Shown: positions 44,119 to 58,129 of the stretch, piece by piece | How the letters are laid out: the number at the start of each line of letters is the position of its first letter | Position numbering within the stretch: the first letter of the stretch is position 1 | Assembly (NCBI GenBank): GCA_021521415.1 | Contig: JAIQDT010003797.1 | Coordinates: forward strand, 186,001 to 250,000 | Direction: 5' to 3' | Source: Bidens hawaiensis | Lineage: Eukaryota > Streptophyta > Magnoliopsida > Asterales > Asteraceae | DNA: 64,000 nucleotides | Translations under genes and position numbers: made by a program | Notes under the pieces: model-generated | Databases searched by the model: none | What the model was told of the DNA's origin: nothing | The model's input: only the letters and a program-made list of their open reading frames with translations

Positions 44119-47100
44119 AGTTGGTATCAGAGCAAAGTTCGAGAGATTTAAGCATCCTACATATTTAGAATCGAACAGAGAATGGGATTTAAGTAAGAAA
44201 AGAAAGAATATGTCGGTTCAAGATAGCCATGTGTCACTCAAGCAAGCTCGGTAAAGGTAAAGTATATGATTAATTTAATGTATAATGTAAGAATGTGTAA
44301 GGAAGTTAGCTTAATTGCTATTGAAAAGAATATTTGAATGTTAGCTTAATTGCTAAAGAAAGAATGTGTGTATGCCAGCTTAATTGCTAGGGATAAGAAA
44401 TGTAGGTTATATGTGTTATGATTGTGTGAGAAGTAGAAACTAGCACAAGTGAAATCACAAAGGTAAATATGTAGAACCTGAGGAGTAATGTAAAGAGTTA
44501 ATTACACTTGGTCATTGTCATTAACAACTTACCTTACGAATCATGTGCTAAATAATTCCTAGAGTGATAACGTTTGTGTTTCCTTAGAGATAAGATAGAT
44601 GACTGCTACAAAAGAGACGAGCGCGAAGAGGTCATACTGAACGCTGTGGTAAGACACGTGCCAACCATACACCTGTTGAAGAAGATGTGACAAAGCGATA
44701 TACGAAAGAAGTAGGACTTTGACTTTAGGAAGTAATGAAGAAGGATCACGCTTGGAGCTTGTAGTCATGAACACTGAAAGAGTTCTCAATTGTTTCGAAA
44801 TACATTGCCAACAATGTTCACTAAAGCATCAAAGGTAGCCCAAACTAGGGAATCCAAGTGGAAGCAACATGAAAGAAACGGAGATAAACCAAATAGAATG
44901 AGTCAAGACATGTAGTATGCCTGCAATAGTTAACTCCACAAGGGAATTTGCTGGGATCGGGAGTAACGAAGCAAACGATGAGGAATCGAAGAAGATCGAG
45001 AAGGACGTGCGATTGTCAAGATATCCTAAGTGAGCATGCATGAAAGGATGAGGCTACATAGTTTAGCAAATATGAAAGAAGACGCTAAGAAGAATGTATT
45101 TGTGTACCTGAAACTTTATGGAAGAGACCACTAGCGATACTTTCGTTAAAGTATGAGAATGGTTAAGAATTGTAAGGTATAACTAGAGGGATGTGAGTTC
45201 CTTGCTACTCTTTATGATTGACCATAAGAGAGTTCGATGTCGTTTGGGAATGGATTTAACGTTTGAGTATAAAGATCGTATAGCATGTAAGAGTAAGTTG
45301 ATAAGGTTTATGTCATTGGATGGCGGTACAGTGACGGTTTATGATAATACGGAAAGTTCAAGGCTTAACGTCATTCCGATGATAGAAGCTGGAGGTTTGT
45401 TAAGGCAAGGGTGCAGTGCCTACCTGGCGTATGTTGTCAAAGCTACAACCGACATGAAAGAAATGAAAGATGTTCCTGTAGTGTGTGACTAACCAGAAGT
45501 GTTCCCAAAGGACCTTCCAGGGTTACCACTAGAACGAAAGGTAGAATTCCATATAGAGTAAATACCAGGAGTCCAGCCCGTCGTGAAAGCGCCTTATCAT
45601 CTAGCACCGTCCGATATGAAAGAACTGATGTTCCAACTGCAAGAACTCCTTGACAAAGGTGCTTTAATGTAGAGTGTTTCCCTGCATGGTGTACCGGTGA
45701 TGTTCGTGAAGGAGAAAGACGGAAGTATGGGGATGTGTATCGATTATTGCAAGTTGAACAAGCTTACTGTGAAGAATAGATATTGGTTGCCACAAATGGA
45801 TAATTTGTTTGATCAAATGCAAGATGCAAGTTGGTCCTCGCAAATAGACCTCAGAGCAGGTTATCATCAGTTGAAAGTGAAAGAGGCATACATCCCTGAG
45901 ACAACATATCAGACGCGATATGAGTACTACGAGTTTCTCATGATGTCATGGATAGACGAATGCTCAAGAAACATATATGGTTATGATGAATAGGATGTGT
46001 CATCCGAACTTAGACAAATCTTACATTGCTTTTGTTGATGATAATCTTGAAATATTCATGGAATAAGTCCGATCATGTTGAACACTTGAGAGAAGTGTTG
46101 GAGACGCTAAAGAAAGAGTAATTGTATGCTAGGGTTTCAAGTTGCACCATTAATACATGTCATAAGATTTTGGATATCTCTTCAAGTAGAAGGAACAAAA
46201 TATAAGACAAGAAGATGGGTAAGGGTGAAAGAAGAATTGTGATTTTGAAATCAAGTATTATCCTGGTGAGGCTAATGAGGTCGCTGACACGCTGATTCGT
46301 AAAGTTGAAGAAGCTATCACAAAGATTAAGTTGTATAAATTATTTAGCACTTCGAACTTCATGAGCGAGATCTGCGAGACGCAAGAGAAGTTATAAAGAA
46401 TGAGAGCAAGATGAAGAAGAAAAGGAATGAATTATCGGGTTACGTAGAGATTTGAAAGATAATACTTATTATGTGAGAATCAGATTTGGTTGCATGTGGA
46501 TTCGTTAGACATGTGAGATTCACCAGGAAGTACCAAGACATGGGGATAGACTACTAGTGGCCGAGTATGGAAAGACATGCAAGGAAAGCGTGGATATGGT
46601 TTAAACTTATGTTTATTTGAATTGAGTCTTAACACGAATGATTAGTGTTGTGATAGATAATCAAATGATCATGAGAGGGAAGTCACCTAGAACGATAAAG
46701 ACGATAGGGTATTATAAATGTCCATATGAATGTCAAAGCGTGCCTAGGAAGGAAGTCGGTTAATTTAAATAGTTATGATATATCAGGAAACCTGTGTTGC
46801 AGCTTGATTAGTCAAGAAAAAGGGAGATGTATCATCATGGACTTCATGATCAAGCTACCTTGGATAGCTATAACTCAAGAACCCTACATGTTGATGCAGA
46901 GAAGAGAATGAAAGAAGGTATAAGTGGTGACTTAAGGAGTTCTCCAGCAAGTTATGAAATGGATGTACTCAAAAATTGCAAGAAGTGTTCTACCTTAAGG
47001 GATGGACAAAGGGATTTCAAGAAATAATCATTAAGGAGGTACTGGGAGTGCTTCCTCGCGTATTGAACGTATTGCAAACAGTATATTTGCTAAAGGTTGT

Positions 47101-47417
47101 AATTGGACAGAATGGTCATTCAGTGCTAAGTGTAATGATAGTAAGTGTAATGTTTCTATTTAAAGGACAAGAAAGAAGAGTATGCTTGTGGAAGTGATAT
47201 GCACTTGCAAAGTCTGAATAAGGAAGCGTATCATCAAGGACTTCATGGACAAGCTACCTAGAAAGCTAAAACTAATTAACATCACTCGTTGATTGTAAGA
47301 CAAAGGATAAACTAGTAAGCCAGGAAGCTAAAGAAGGGATGTGAATACGAGAAATATTCCTTTTTACAAGGACTAAGCAGGTTTTGAGGACGAAACATCT
47401 TATAAGGTGAGTAGACT
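44119..47417 (+). pseudogene. pol: Decayed interior of the nested gypsy: gag start, protease and RT remnants
   Basis: A gag-like start is near 44600. From 45193 the frames read a retropepsin-like/RT junction (HKRVRCRLGMDLTFEYKDR), then PEVFPKDLPGLP, and 45697-45993 holds RT motifs (MCIDYCKLNKLTVKN, SQIDLRAGYHQLKVKE). The YXDD motif is not intact. Integrase traces appear near 46490-46580. Many stops and indels interrupt it, and large parts of a normal gag-pol are missing. It is non-functional. Confidence 0.75.
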
Positions 47418-50202
47418 TGTAAGATCCCGAAATTTCTAAGAATAATATATTAATAAATTATTTATTTAAGATGGAAAAGTTTACTTGAGTTAAAAGAAAA
47501 AAATAGTAAAATAATAAAAATGGAAGGATAAGTAGGCAAATTAGATGTAATTAATTATGGACAAAAAAGGAAATATGTGTCTAAGGTCCATGGGCTTAAG
47601 GGAGTATAAATACTCTAATTCTTTCCATTTTCATACATCTCTATACCATAGCCTACACCATCAAAAACACACACTTCTCCAATTCCCGTTTTTGAGAAAA
47701 CTACCCACAAAGACACAAAAATTCCCGGAGATCTAACCGTCGGATCGGTCTCAAATTTTAACTGAGTGTTCAGAGTATATAAATGAAGATTTCAACAAAA
47801 TTTGATCTTCGATCAGAGGTCGGGAAGTCTGGTTGTTATCAGAAAAACCATAGCAGCTCAAAAGTGAAGATTCCGGCAACTGTTCAGCGGTTCCGGCGAC
47901 TGTAGCGGTAGTTTACGGTGAAGGAGAGCTGATGGGTTTGTAGATCGGGACAAGACCGTTCCGTTTCCGCTTGAATCACTCAAATCGGAGTTCGTTTGAT
48001 ATGGTTTTGAGCATCTCAAGTGATTTCAGACAAAAACCTCAAAGGTACGTTTTTGTTAAAAAAGCTTACTTTTCATGAATGGATTTACATAAAAATTGGT
48101 AGGATGATAGATCGGGTCATGAATATTGATAAAGTAATGAAATTGGTAGTAAACGGGTTAGTTAGTTCGTTTCAGGTCAAATGAGTAGTGTTCGGTTTGT
48201 GAAAAAAATGGGTAAACGAAGTCGATTTTGCATGAAACTTAGTAGGATAGTAAATCGGACGTTATTATGTGATAAATTTGCAAACTTGATGTTTAAAATG
48301 GACTTAACGAACTCATGGGCATATATGTCTCGTTTAAAGAAACCCAAGATTAGTTTTGAACATCTTTAGCCCTAAAGGTTCGAACTTTATGGTTTCACGC
48401 GTTAAGTTTTGGCCGAAAGCGGTTAAGTGTTTATGGGTCATACGGAGCCATAAAAAGGCGTTAAGGTTAAAACGAGTAAAGATAATGATGATAAAGGACC
48501 AAACCGTGACTTAATAATTAATAAAGTTCAACTCATTCGCTTACAATGATATCACTCGCTTACAACTACCAACTCGATTACAACATCTAAAATCGATTAC
48601 ATTAGGGTCGATTACAATATGTGGTCGATCACTCGAAGCCAGTCGATTACAGTTTGGTTTTTGATTACAAAGAGGAACTCGATTACAATGGGAGACTCGA
48701 ATAGAATGAATGGTCGAATACAAAGTCTAGTCGATTACATTGCTTATTTGATTATAAGGTCCTTAGTTGAATACACTAAGACCATTCGATTACATTTGAG
48801 TCATTCAGATACAAGGCTTATAATCGATTACAATTTGTTGCACTCGCTTACATCGAAATTCGATTACATTGACTCGCATACATTGTACTCGATTACAATA
48901 ACATTCGGACCCAATTACAAAGGCACCTGTTTACAAGGAAACTCGAATACACATGAAAATCGATTACAATTTGGACTTAGTTGACATAAAAGACTCGATT
49001 ACAATATGCTACTCGATTACATTGTATTCTAGATGAACAGAAAAGGGAGAAAGAAATATTAACTAAAGATTGAAATAATGAACTATAAAAGAAAGAAAGA
49101 ATAGTAAAATAATTATATACCTTGTATTCAAATACCTAGGGGTTTATGGATAAACAACCTAAGTGAAATGTAATCTAAAACGAAACCATTAGATTAGACT
49201 AGATTTAGCCATTTTGGCTGAGATACAATTAGGACAAGTATTGATACGTGTAACTCCTATACGGTTAGCAGAGCTCAATTAAAGAAGGGATTAACAATTA
49301 ACGGAGAAAGAAACAAGATCCAGGTGAGTTTCTAGTTTCATTTCCTTGTTATGTTTTTGGGGCTGTGTGCATACTCAATGTGAATGTTAATACACTTACC
49401 TTAAATGGTAAGTGTATGCCTTATTGATGAATGTGATATTTATGTTTATATTATAAATTAATACTTGACAGTACATGAACGACCTTCGGGTATTGCATGT
49501 ACTGTTAAGGAATGTATTATGTAGTAAGTATGAAATGAGTATATGAGATGAAGTATGCATGAATAATGCATGTATGATATGTATGCATATATGTATGAAT
49601 GTTATAAGGATTAGACGAGGAAAGATAATGTATGGTTGTGTAGTAACGAAAGGGAACCGGACCCTAATAATACTCGAGACAAGAGGGATCCGGGCGCTAA
49701 TAAAACTCGAGGAAAGTAGGGCGTAATGCTCTTTAAAGCGTATAAGCATGTATATAAAGAAAGATAACATATGAAAGAATGAAAGTATAAAGGTAAGAAA
49801 GTAAGAATAAAGGTATGAATACATATGTATGTACTAAAGAAAGTTAAGCAGCTTAAGTACGTAATATATAAAAGTATTGTATGTTACTTGATTAACTAAA
49901 ACTCAATCAGCGTAGCTGACTTTTAGTATGCATGCAGGTGAGTAAAATGAGGCAGCTAGCTTGAGGTGGGCACACGGCAGAAGAATAATGAGGCTGGCAT
50001 CCGAAGACCTATAATGTTTTTATGGATTATGTTTTGACTACGAAAGACAAAAGATGTTGGTTAAAGGCATTTTAATGAAATGATATGAAATGTTTTATGA
50101 AAGTTTCATATTCCGCGAATGTTTTAATTAACTCTGATATTGAGAACTGCGTTTATGAGTAAATCCAACGTCCAAAGTAGGGCACCGATAACGGGCCTTA
50201 CA
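47418..50202 (+). repeat. 3' LTR of the nested gypsy element
   Basis: 2785 bp and clearly paired with 41269-44118. The length difference comes mainly from fewer 33-bp minisatellite units and some indels in the GATTACA array. Confidence 0.88.
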
Positions 50203-50840
50203 TTTCTTTTGAAAATAATTTTAAGCTTCAAAAAGCTATTAATTGAATAATCATATCACTTCCTAGAGAGTTACAGAAGACACAATTTTAAAACTCAGTC
50301 ACCCCTGTCACTCTTTGTTTTCAGGTAAATGGTTATCCCGTATGTCCACAAGTGGTTAACGTGACCAAACACATACAAGAATACATGTCCTTCTAACTTA
50401 GAAATACCGACATAATTTTAAGTGAAAGAATTTTAAAGAAAACAAAACCGCATCACAATCGCCATAGATGCTTTCAATCTTTAGGTGAATGGCTATCCTG
50501 TGAATCTGTGAATAGATGACAGGACCAAACATATACAAGTCTATGTCCTTCCAACTGAAGCAACCGATATAATTGTAAGTGAGAGTAAATAGGAAATTTT
50601 TAATTAATTTTTTTTAATAAACACACACACACTCTTTTTGAATTTTTTTTAATCCCCCCCCCCCCCCTAAATACGTGCAAATTTATAAAAATGTACAAAT
50701 TTATTCTCAAAAAGACTCAATCCTCGAAACGAAGCATTTTGAAAACTCATAAGCACATTAAATTTAACTGTTCTGACCGGTTTTGTGAATAAGTCCACCA
50801 CGTTATTATCAGTGTGAACTTGCTAAAGATGAATCAATTT
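50203..50840. other. Non-coding part of copia element 2, right of the gypsy insertion
   Basis: Two imperfect repeats about 160 bp apart (GG(T/C)TATCC at 50329 and 50489) match the paired repeats at 10290-10555 of copia element 1. A C-run lies near 50646-50657. No coding sequence until RNase H at 50841. Confidence 0.7.
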
Positions 50841-52172
50841 TCAGCCGTAACAGTCGCGAATAAAATGTATTTTAATATCGATGTGCTTAGTTATTGAGTG
50901 TTGAACCGGATTCTTAATGATTGCAATTGCGTCATCATTATCACAAAAGATAGGAGTGTGAATAAATTCCAAACCGTAATCCAGCAGTTGATTTTGCATC
51001 CAGATAACCTGTGAACAGCAAGCTGACGCCGCAACATATTTAGCTTCGGCAGTTGATGTAGATACTATTTGTTGCTTCTTGCATTGCCAGGAGATGAGAC
51101 GATCACCTAAAAACTGGCAGCCGGCAGATGTGGATTTTTTGTCAATGTCATCTCCACCATAATTGCTATCAGCAAAATCTGAGTTTTTGGGATACCAAAG
51201 ACCTAAATTCGGTTTTCCCTTCAGATATCTAATAATACGTTTAACAGCAATTAAATGAGAAAGTTTAGGGTTAGCCTGAAAGATGGCACATTGGTAGACA
51301 GCGAATATGATATCAGGACGACTGGCGGTGAGATACATCAGGGACCCGATCATTGATCTATAGTACGTTTGATCGACGGGACTTCCTTCAAGATTAGAGG
51401 ACAAGAGAGGCCTTTCCGCCATAGGAGTGGTAGCATTCTTGGAATCTTGAAATTCAAATTTAGTTAGCATATCTTCAACATACTATCCTTGATGCAGCAA
51501 AATTCCCGTTGAAGTCTGACGAACCTGCAACCCCAAAAACGTTGCCATTTCTCCCAATGAGCTCATCTCAAACCTCTTCTTCATCACTTCTTCAAATTCT
51601 GAGCACAACTCAGTACTAGTAGACCCAAAAATAATGTCATCCATGTAAATCTGAACCATAATCAAATCTTTCCGGACAGTTTTAAGGAACAGAGTTTGAT
51701 CAATGATCCCTCGTTTATAACCATGACCTAGAAGATGAGCCGTCAACGTAGCATACTACAAACCCCGATGGTTGATCCACGTAAATATTTTCTTTAACTT
51801 CGCCATACAGAAACGCGGTCTTAACATCCATCTGATACACCGTGAAACCCATGAATGACGCATAAGCCAGAAAAATCCGAATGGCGTCAAGTATAGCTAC
51901 GGGAGCATAGAATTCGGTGTAATCTAAACCTTCAACCTTACGAAAACCACGAACGACTAACCGTGCCTTATGTCTAACAATAACTCCTGTGTCATCTTGC
52001 TTGTTTCAGAAAATTCATCTCGTGTCTAGTGCTTTCTTTCCCACCGGCAGCTCAACCAATCCCCATACCTTCAATTTATCAAACTGATTTAACCCTTCAT
52101 GCGTAGCGTTCACCCAGCTTGGTTCTTGAAGAGCCATTTCCACCGATTTTGGCTCAATTTGGGAGATAAAAC
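50841..52172 (-). pseudogene. pol: Copia element 2 reverse transcriptase and RNase H
   Basis: RNase H and RT end in 51470-50841 ([40 protein letters not shown]). The RT palm in 51746-51483 has the catalytic YMDDII. The RT N-terminal part is readable in pieces up to about 52172 (ALQEPSWVNAT-like). Stops at about 51481 and 51760 and frame changes break it. The RNase H DSDYGG region has a small deletion. Confidence 0.85.
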
Positions 52173-52190
52173 AAGAAAACAAGCAACTGT

Positions 52191-54050
52191 TTATGTGTCC
52201 TGTTTGACTTCTGGTGGACGCACCTGTTTTAAGAGGACCTCTGACATTCTCAATTGGATGATTTTGTTGGGTTCTTGATGGAATCGGTTGTTCGGGAACA
52301 TCTCTGGTAGAAGGTAAGTTTGATAGATTTCCATCAATCTCAGTGAGGGGATTCTTCCGTCCAGAAGCCTTCGTACTATGAGAGTACGAAGTGCTGGCAA
52401 CGTATTCATTCAGAATGATATTGGGAAGCAGAGTGCTCCCGAAAATTTGACAAATAGGACTCTCCCCCTCAACTTTGGAGCATTTTCTGAAGAAGCTGAG
52501 GACATAGTTTCAGTAACTTCTTCTGGTTGATTGACAGAGACGGGCGGAGTGACATCAAGTGGTTATGTGAAATCATCATCCAGAATGGGAGACATTTGAG
52601 ATACTGCATGTGGATCTTCTTTCTCAGCATCTACGGTAGCACCACACGAAGTTTCTGTGTTGATAACTGGAAGTACATTGAATGGTTTAAAGATTTCATT
52701 GTAATCGAACAGCCAGTCAGGACCAACATGGGCATCAGTCTCGTTTTCTTCCAACCAACGAACATCATATGATTACAAAATGTGCTTGGTTGACTTATTG
52801 TAGACTCTGTAGGCGGTATGACCAGCATAACCAACAAAATAACAATCATCAGCTTTGGCCCCGAATTTAGGAGTTGACTCGAGATTAAGTAGAGTGCACG
52901 GGCATCCAAATGCTCTGAAATGTGCAACTGTGGGCTTATGACCATAGAAAATCTCATATGGAGTTTTCATTTGAGACTTGTTGATTATCACCCGATTCTG
53001 AACATAGCATGTTGTATTAATAGCTTCTGCCCAGAAAAATATTGGTAGTTTAGAATCAAACAACATGGTCCACGTTGCCTCGATAAGAGTCCTGCTTCTC
53101 CTTTCAGCCACACCATTCTGTTGCGTTGTGCGAGCTGAACTGTACTGACAAAGCACCCCTCCCCCTATCTGAACAAAAATAATTCAATGAAGCATTCTTA
53201 AATTCCATACCATTGTCACAACGAATTCCCTTCAGCTTCAGATTTAGCTTATTTTCCATAAGCACCACAAACCTCTTGATCAGTTCTGCAGTTTCACTCT
53301 TATTTGACAAGAAAAACACCCTAGTATAACGTGAGTAGTCATCAGTAATAATGAGACAATAAGAGCTGCGAGAAAGACTCAAAACATGAACCGGACCGAA
53401 AAGGTCCATATGTAGCAATGGAAGAACTGATGAAATGGTATTAATCAATTTTGGCTTATGAGTTTTTCGATGATGTTTACCCCAAGGCACAAGCCACACA
53501 TTTTACAATAGTAACAAAATCTTTAACGGATAAACCACACACCAAATCATTTTTAGCAAGACGGTTCAAGTTTTTCATATTAGCATGACCAAGACGACGA
53601 TGCCAAAGCATGGAATTATGTTCTGACACTTTTGAAAACAAGCAGGTTATTTCATCAGGAACATTTTTGTTCATGTCGATCACATAAGCATTATCTTTTC
53701 TTTGTGATCGAACAAGAATCCAGTTTCTGGTATAATAATACCAGGTTTCAAAATCAAACACTCTTTCTTAGTAAAATGAGATCTTTATCACAGATTTGTG
53801 ACACGCTGAATAAACTGTGCTTCAGCTCTGGAACAAAATTAACATTTTCGAATTTTAGAAGACCGTTACTTACAGTACCCTTCTTCATAATCTTCCGCTT
53901 TTCTCCTCCCGCAAAGGACACATACCCACACTTAAATATTTGAATGTCGTGTTGCTGGTAAATGTCTCCAGTCATGTGCTTGGAACAGCCACTATCAACA
54001 TACCAAGGTCTGATGATATTCCTCCATAGTTGTTCCTGTACGATGTGCAA
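52191..54050 (-). pseudogene. pol: Copia element 2 protease and integrase
   Basis: The protease active site DSGCSKHMTG lies in 54050-53754. The zinc-binding WHRRLGHANM lies in 53761-53477, and the integrase core in 53499-52773 has HMDLFGPV, a mutated CDNGMEF and NGVAERRSRTL. The linker (52957-52191) is degenerate. At least four frame changes occur. Domain order is normal for copia. Confidence 0.87.
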
Positions 54051-54142
54051 GATTAGTTAGGCTTTGGTACCCATTCCATAGTTACACTGGGTGACCTGAC
54101 TCATCTAAGGTTGTCAGAGGTTGCCATGACATGTCTTTTTGA

Positions 54143-57054
54143 TCATTTAAACATTGAATTTAATAACTCTTTTACCGGAGATTTAGGCAACAATTTATGT
54201 AGAAACAGACAATTTTGTCTTTTCCACTTGTTTCGATTTAGAAGTCGTGTTCGTTTTTGAGACCGAAACACCTTTTCTACCCCTTTTACGAAACATGTTA
54301 GGCTTGGTCTGATAAGGACTAAACCTACCAGATATCTTTCTGTTCCAATCAGCGTCAGATGGATTAGCCTGGTTATGCCTGAAGTTTTTCCTGTAGGTAT
54401 TATGAGGCATATGAGGCACATTCCTCTGATAAAATCCATAATAAGGTTCGTATGGACGATGTGGACAATTTCTGGCAATATGACCGGGAGTGCCACCATT
54501 AAAACAAGATTGACGTTTTACATAGAAATTATTTTGGGCAACTCCTTGTCTGGACCGGTTGTGTGGACCAGTTTGCTTTACTTGATGCTTACCACTTGTC
54601 ACATTATTTAACTTACCACCTTGTTTGTCATTAGAACATCCCTATTTAACACACTTAGGCGATGAGTACTTGTTGGAATTTTTTTATTTTTTAAAGTTAT
54701 TAGAAATCACATTATCAGAATTCAAAGTTTTAACGGAATCAACCACACAAGTATCCTTGCTCTTAAAAATAGAGCCAACACTAACAGTTGGAATAATAGA
54801 AATCAAAACAGGTAAATTAAAGGAACATTAGAATTAATGTCTTTTTTATTTGAAACACACGAATCATCATCCTCATTAGTCCAATCCTCAACGATTACTC
54901 TATCTGCACATGAGGCAAACACATTAGAATCATTCACTTTTGAAGTGACGTAGTAGTTTTTACTGAGTCGAACCTTCCATTATTAACAGGTTTACCATAC
55001 TTTATATCTTTAACCTTTTCTTCCTGCTCTTTGGTAAGAGGAAGACATGTGTAGTTGTCATTATATGGTGGGGGTACCTGACTATATCCTATATCCTCAC
55101 CCTCATTCTCTTTCCACCATAACTGATTTTCAATCATGGAATTAACTACCTTACTGGAGCCATCAAACTTTCTGAAATCGAGTTCAGCCTTTTTAAAATT
55201 TTCAGTTAGTTTTGAAATTTCTAACTTAGAGGCTTCCAGTTTAGCAGTTAATTCAACAACTTTCTGTTTGGCATCTAGATGGTGACAACTTTCAAACTAA
55301 ACTCAGACTTTAGTTTGGAAAAGTCCTTTTTCTGTGCCTCAATCTTATCTAGATAAGCCTTTTCATTTTTCTTAAGCTTATGATTTTCAGATTTTACCAT
55401 TTCCATTTCTCTAAGCAAGTTACTGTTGTGAGATATATAAATATCTATTTTATCAATACAAGCTTGAGAACATAATGGAGAACTTACCTCAGACGAGCTG
55501 GGAGAAGTGAATGCCATAAATGCAAATTTAAGTTCCTTGACTTGTTCCTCAGCAGCATTTTCTTCTTCAGACTCTTCAACACGAGCAAAGTTGGCAGTTT
55601 ATGTTGAGAGCAGCCATCTGATCAGACCATGAGAACTACTATTGAGCAGCCTAACCCCTTTCACCATCACCTGAGCTACCCCCAACTTATCCTCTAGCAT
55701 TACTCACGGGTACGCATGCCCTTTCCATATTTCCTTCCTTGGTTGGATTGGTGCATTCACGAGCAAAATGACCCGGCTTGTGACAATTGTAACACCTCAG
55801 AGTGACTTTGTTAAAAATCACCTTCTGATTATTTGGCACATTCCAATTATTTCTTCCTGTTCTCTTAGTGATTTTCTTTGCCCGAAACACTGCCATGGCG
55901 ATTTTCCAAGAGATGTCCATTTCTTTTACGTCATCTAGATGAATTTGATCAAGCTCAACAGCCATTACCGGTTGAACCAAATCTCCCGCAGGGAAGGCAT
56001 TGTAATAGTTCTTGAATCCCGCCTTTAAAGTAATGTTCTCTTGAGTTTCTTTTGAAATAGATGGAATCTGACTGGAATTCTGACTAGGAGAGACACCAGA
56101 CAATTGAGGCTGAGCATTAATAGCAGGAGATAGACTAGGTTTAGCGAAGAACACTGGTGCTGGTTGTGGTGAAACAGGAGAGAATTGACCCAGACCCTGA
56201 GTGGATTTAATCGTTGAAAAGTTGGCATGAGGCTGAAATTTCTGTTATCCCTGAGTAGTCTTGAACATTGAGAAGTTGTCTTGTGAAATGAGTGCATTAT
56301 TGGAAGCAACATTGTAGCCAGCTGCGCCGTAGGAATTTTGCATGGTTTATAGCACGTTTCTTATCATCCATGTCACATGCCTTGATGATAGCCATGACCG
56401 CATACAGTGTTAGCTTATTGAGGTCTTCCGTCTTCTTAATAACAACAGCATTCATATCCCAACTTTGAGGCAATGAGTTCACCAACTTATTGTTTGTTTC
56501 AGCAGTTGTTAAGTTGATGCTTGCAGATATCATCTCAGTCACAAGAGCTATGAACCTATGAAGTTGAGTTTCTAACGACTCTTCCAGAACATGTTAAACA
56601 TATTGAATTTTTGTCGTAGCAGATCTTGATAACTTCTCTTCATGTCTTCATTTATTTCATACACCTCAATCAATACTTCCCACAGTTCCTTAGCAGATTG
56701 CAATTCTCTAAAACCCAGGGCAATCTCAGGTGAGAGTGCCATAGTCAAGGTTGAAAGTGCCTTTTCATCCTCTTCTACTTTAGCAAGATCATCATCATCA
56801 TACATAGAAATAGGCTTCATAGCAACTTCAGTAGAGTTCTCACGTTGGTAAGTGATGACTTGGGGACCCCTAACTATGCTTTTCCAAATTTTGGCATCTT
56901 TCATCTTCACATATTTCTCGAATCTAAATTTCCACTCGCTAAACCCCTCATGAGACAGCAGACGAGGTACTCGAGTAGTGGTTCCCATTATGGAGTCCAG
57001 TTCTTGATGAAAAGAGGCATTAGATGATCCATTGCTATTAGTTAATTGATCCAT
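54143..57054 (-). pseudogene. gag: Copia element 2 gag
   Basis: It starts at 57054 (MDQLTNSNGSS). The N-terminal gag domain (FSEWKFRFEKYVKMKDAKIW, ALSPEIALGFRELQSAKELW) is open to 56572, then broken. The middle (56542-55687) carries a knuckle, CYNCHKPGHFAREC. A coiled coil (55517-55275) and a further knuckle with one Cys changed (CFNGGTPGHIARNC, in 54602-54195) follow. It is interrupted by several stops and frameshifts. In life it would form virus-like particles and bind RNA. Confidence 0.85.
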
Positions 57055-57576
57055 TTTAGTTTAATCAGTCCACAAAAGGTTGAGTCAAAAAGTCTAATAG
57101 TCCAATAAACAAAGGTCAACCACGAAGGATCAGGCCCAACGAGAACATAAGACGTTGACCGAGAACATATAACGTTGACCAATAACCCAAAATTTTGATC
57201 GAGAACGCTTAATATTGACCGAGAACACTTATTCTTGACCGAGAACACTCGTCTTAAGCTGAAAACGATCAATCTTGGCAGAAAACCCCTTGTATCTTGG
57301 CCGAAAACGATCAAATCTGGCCGAAAACTATGAAATACAACTCAGGACACCCGAGAACTCGTTTGACCAGAATATTATGAGCAACAACTAAATTCTAGAA
57401 TGATGGGATTCAAATTGTTTCCAAAAATACCGGATCTACAGCCAAAAATAATATTCCTTCTTCCCGGATCCACTGTTCACCGGAAAAACCAATCTAAAAA
57501 CACCAAAAACACCTAAATCTTGAATCCGTTGATATCAAACCGAGCCTTGAATGGTTCAAAAGGCTCTAATACCAAT

Positions 57577-58124
57577 TGTAAGTCCTGAATATGGATCACT
57601 ACAGTATGATATCAACTAGAATACGATATTTGTGCGGAATCCAAATACCATGGTGATTCAAGAACAATAATACGAAAAACAATAACAAGATTAGATTATA
57701 CGGATTCAATGCATACGGTTTTATTATCAATAAATCATCATATACATAAACCTATACCCTTCTACTCACTCTGATAGTTTGATGGTGGCTACCACTGATT
57801 CTCCCTATCTGATAACTAAACATTAACTATATATAGGGTTACCATACAAAAGGCTCAAAGGCCAAGCCCAACCAAGCCCAAACTAGTCTAACCGAAATCC
57901 ATAGGGATTTCGGTATTACACCATCATAACCATAAAGCAATTCTTCAACTCGTCTTCATTTATATCACTTTAGTCTTGATCATATCATGGCCTTTTGATA
58001 TGAGTAGAAGGGTATAGGTTTATGTATATGATGATTTATTGATCGTCTTCATTTATATCACTTTAGTCTTGATCATATCATGGCCTTTTGATATGCGTCA
58101 GTCTAACCTGATCGTGACCCAACA
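57577..58124 (-). repeat. 5' LTR of copia element 2
   Basis: 548 bp. It has gained a 41-bp inverted copy of its own bases 57726-57766 at 58003-58043, followed by a second copy of the adjacent CGTCTTCATTTATATCAC segment. The primer site (minus TGGTATTAGAGC, one mismatch to the Met-tRNA form) is at 57563-57574. Confidence 0.9.
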
Positions 58125-58129
58125 AATAG

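Larger units (their letters stand above)
41269..50202 (+). mobile_element. Ty3/gypsy element with 2.8-kb LTRs nested in copia element 2
   Basis: LTRs at 41269-44118 and 47418-50202 start with a TG(A/T)AA(C/G)ATCCC(A/G)AAATTTC-type terminus and end CCTTACA. A clear Met-tRNA primer site (TGGTATCAGAGC, 44122-44133) and a GAGGACGAAAC-type tract before the 3' LTR set a + orientation. The interior is only 3.3 kb and heavily decayed. LTR termini and arrangement match the family of the 25-33 kb element, and RT fragments look chromovirus-like. Confidence 0.88.
38637..58124 (-). mobile_element. Ty1/copia element 2, Sirevirus-like, split by a gypsy insertion
   Basis: LTRs at 38637-39149 and 57577-58124 (TGTAAGTCC...CAACA) are flanked by a perfect AATAG duplication (38632-38636 and 58125-58129). 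The interior on the minus strand has gag, protease, integrase, RT and RNase H, a non-coding region, and an extra gag-like copy next to the 3' LTR. Removing the nested gypsy (41269-50202) leaves about 10.5 kb. LTRs differ by several indels and many substitutions, and all ORFs are broken, so it is older than copia element 1. Confidence 0.92.
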
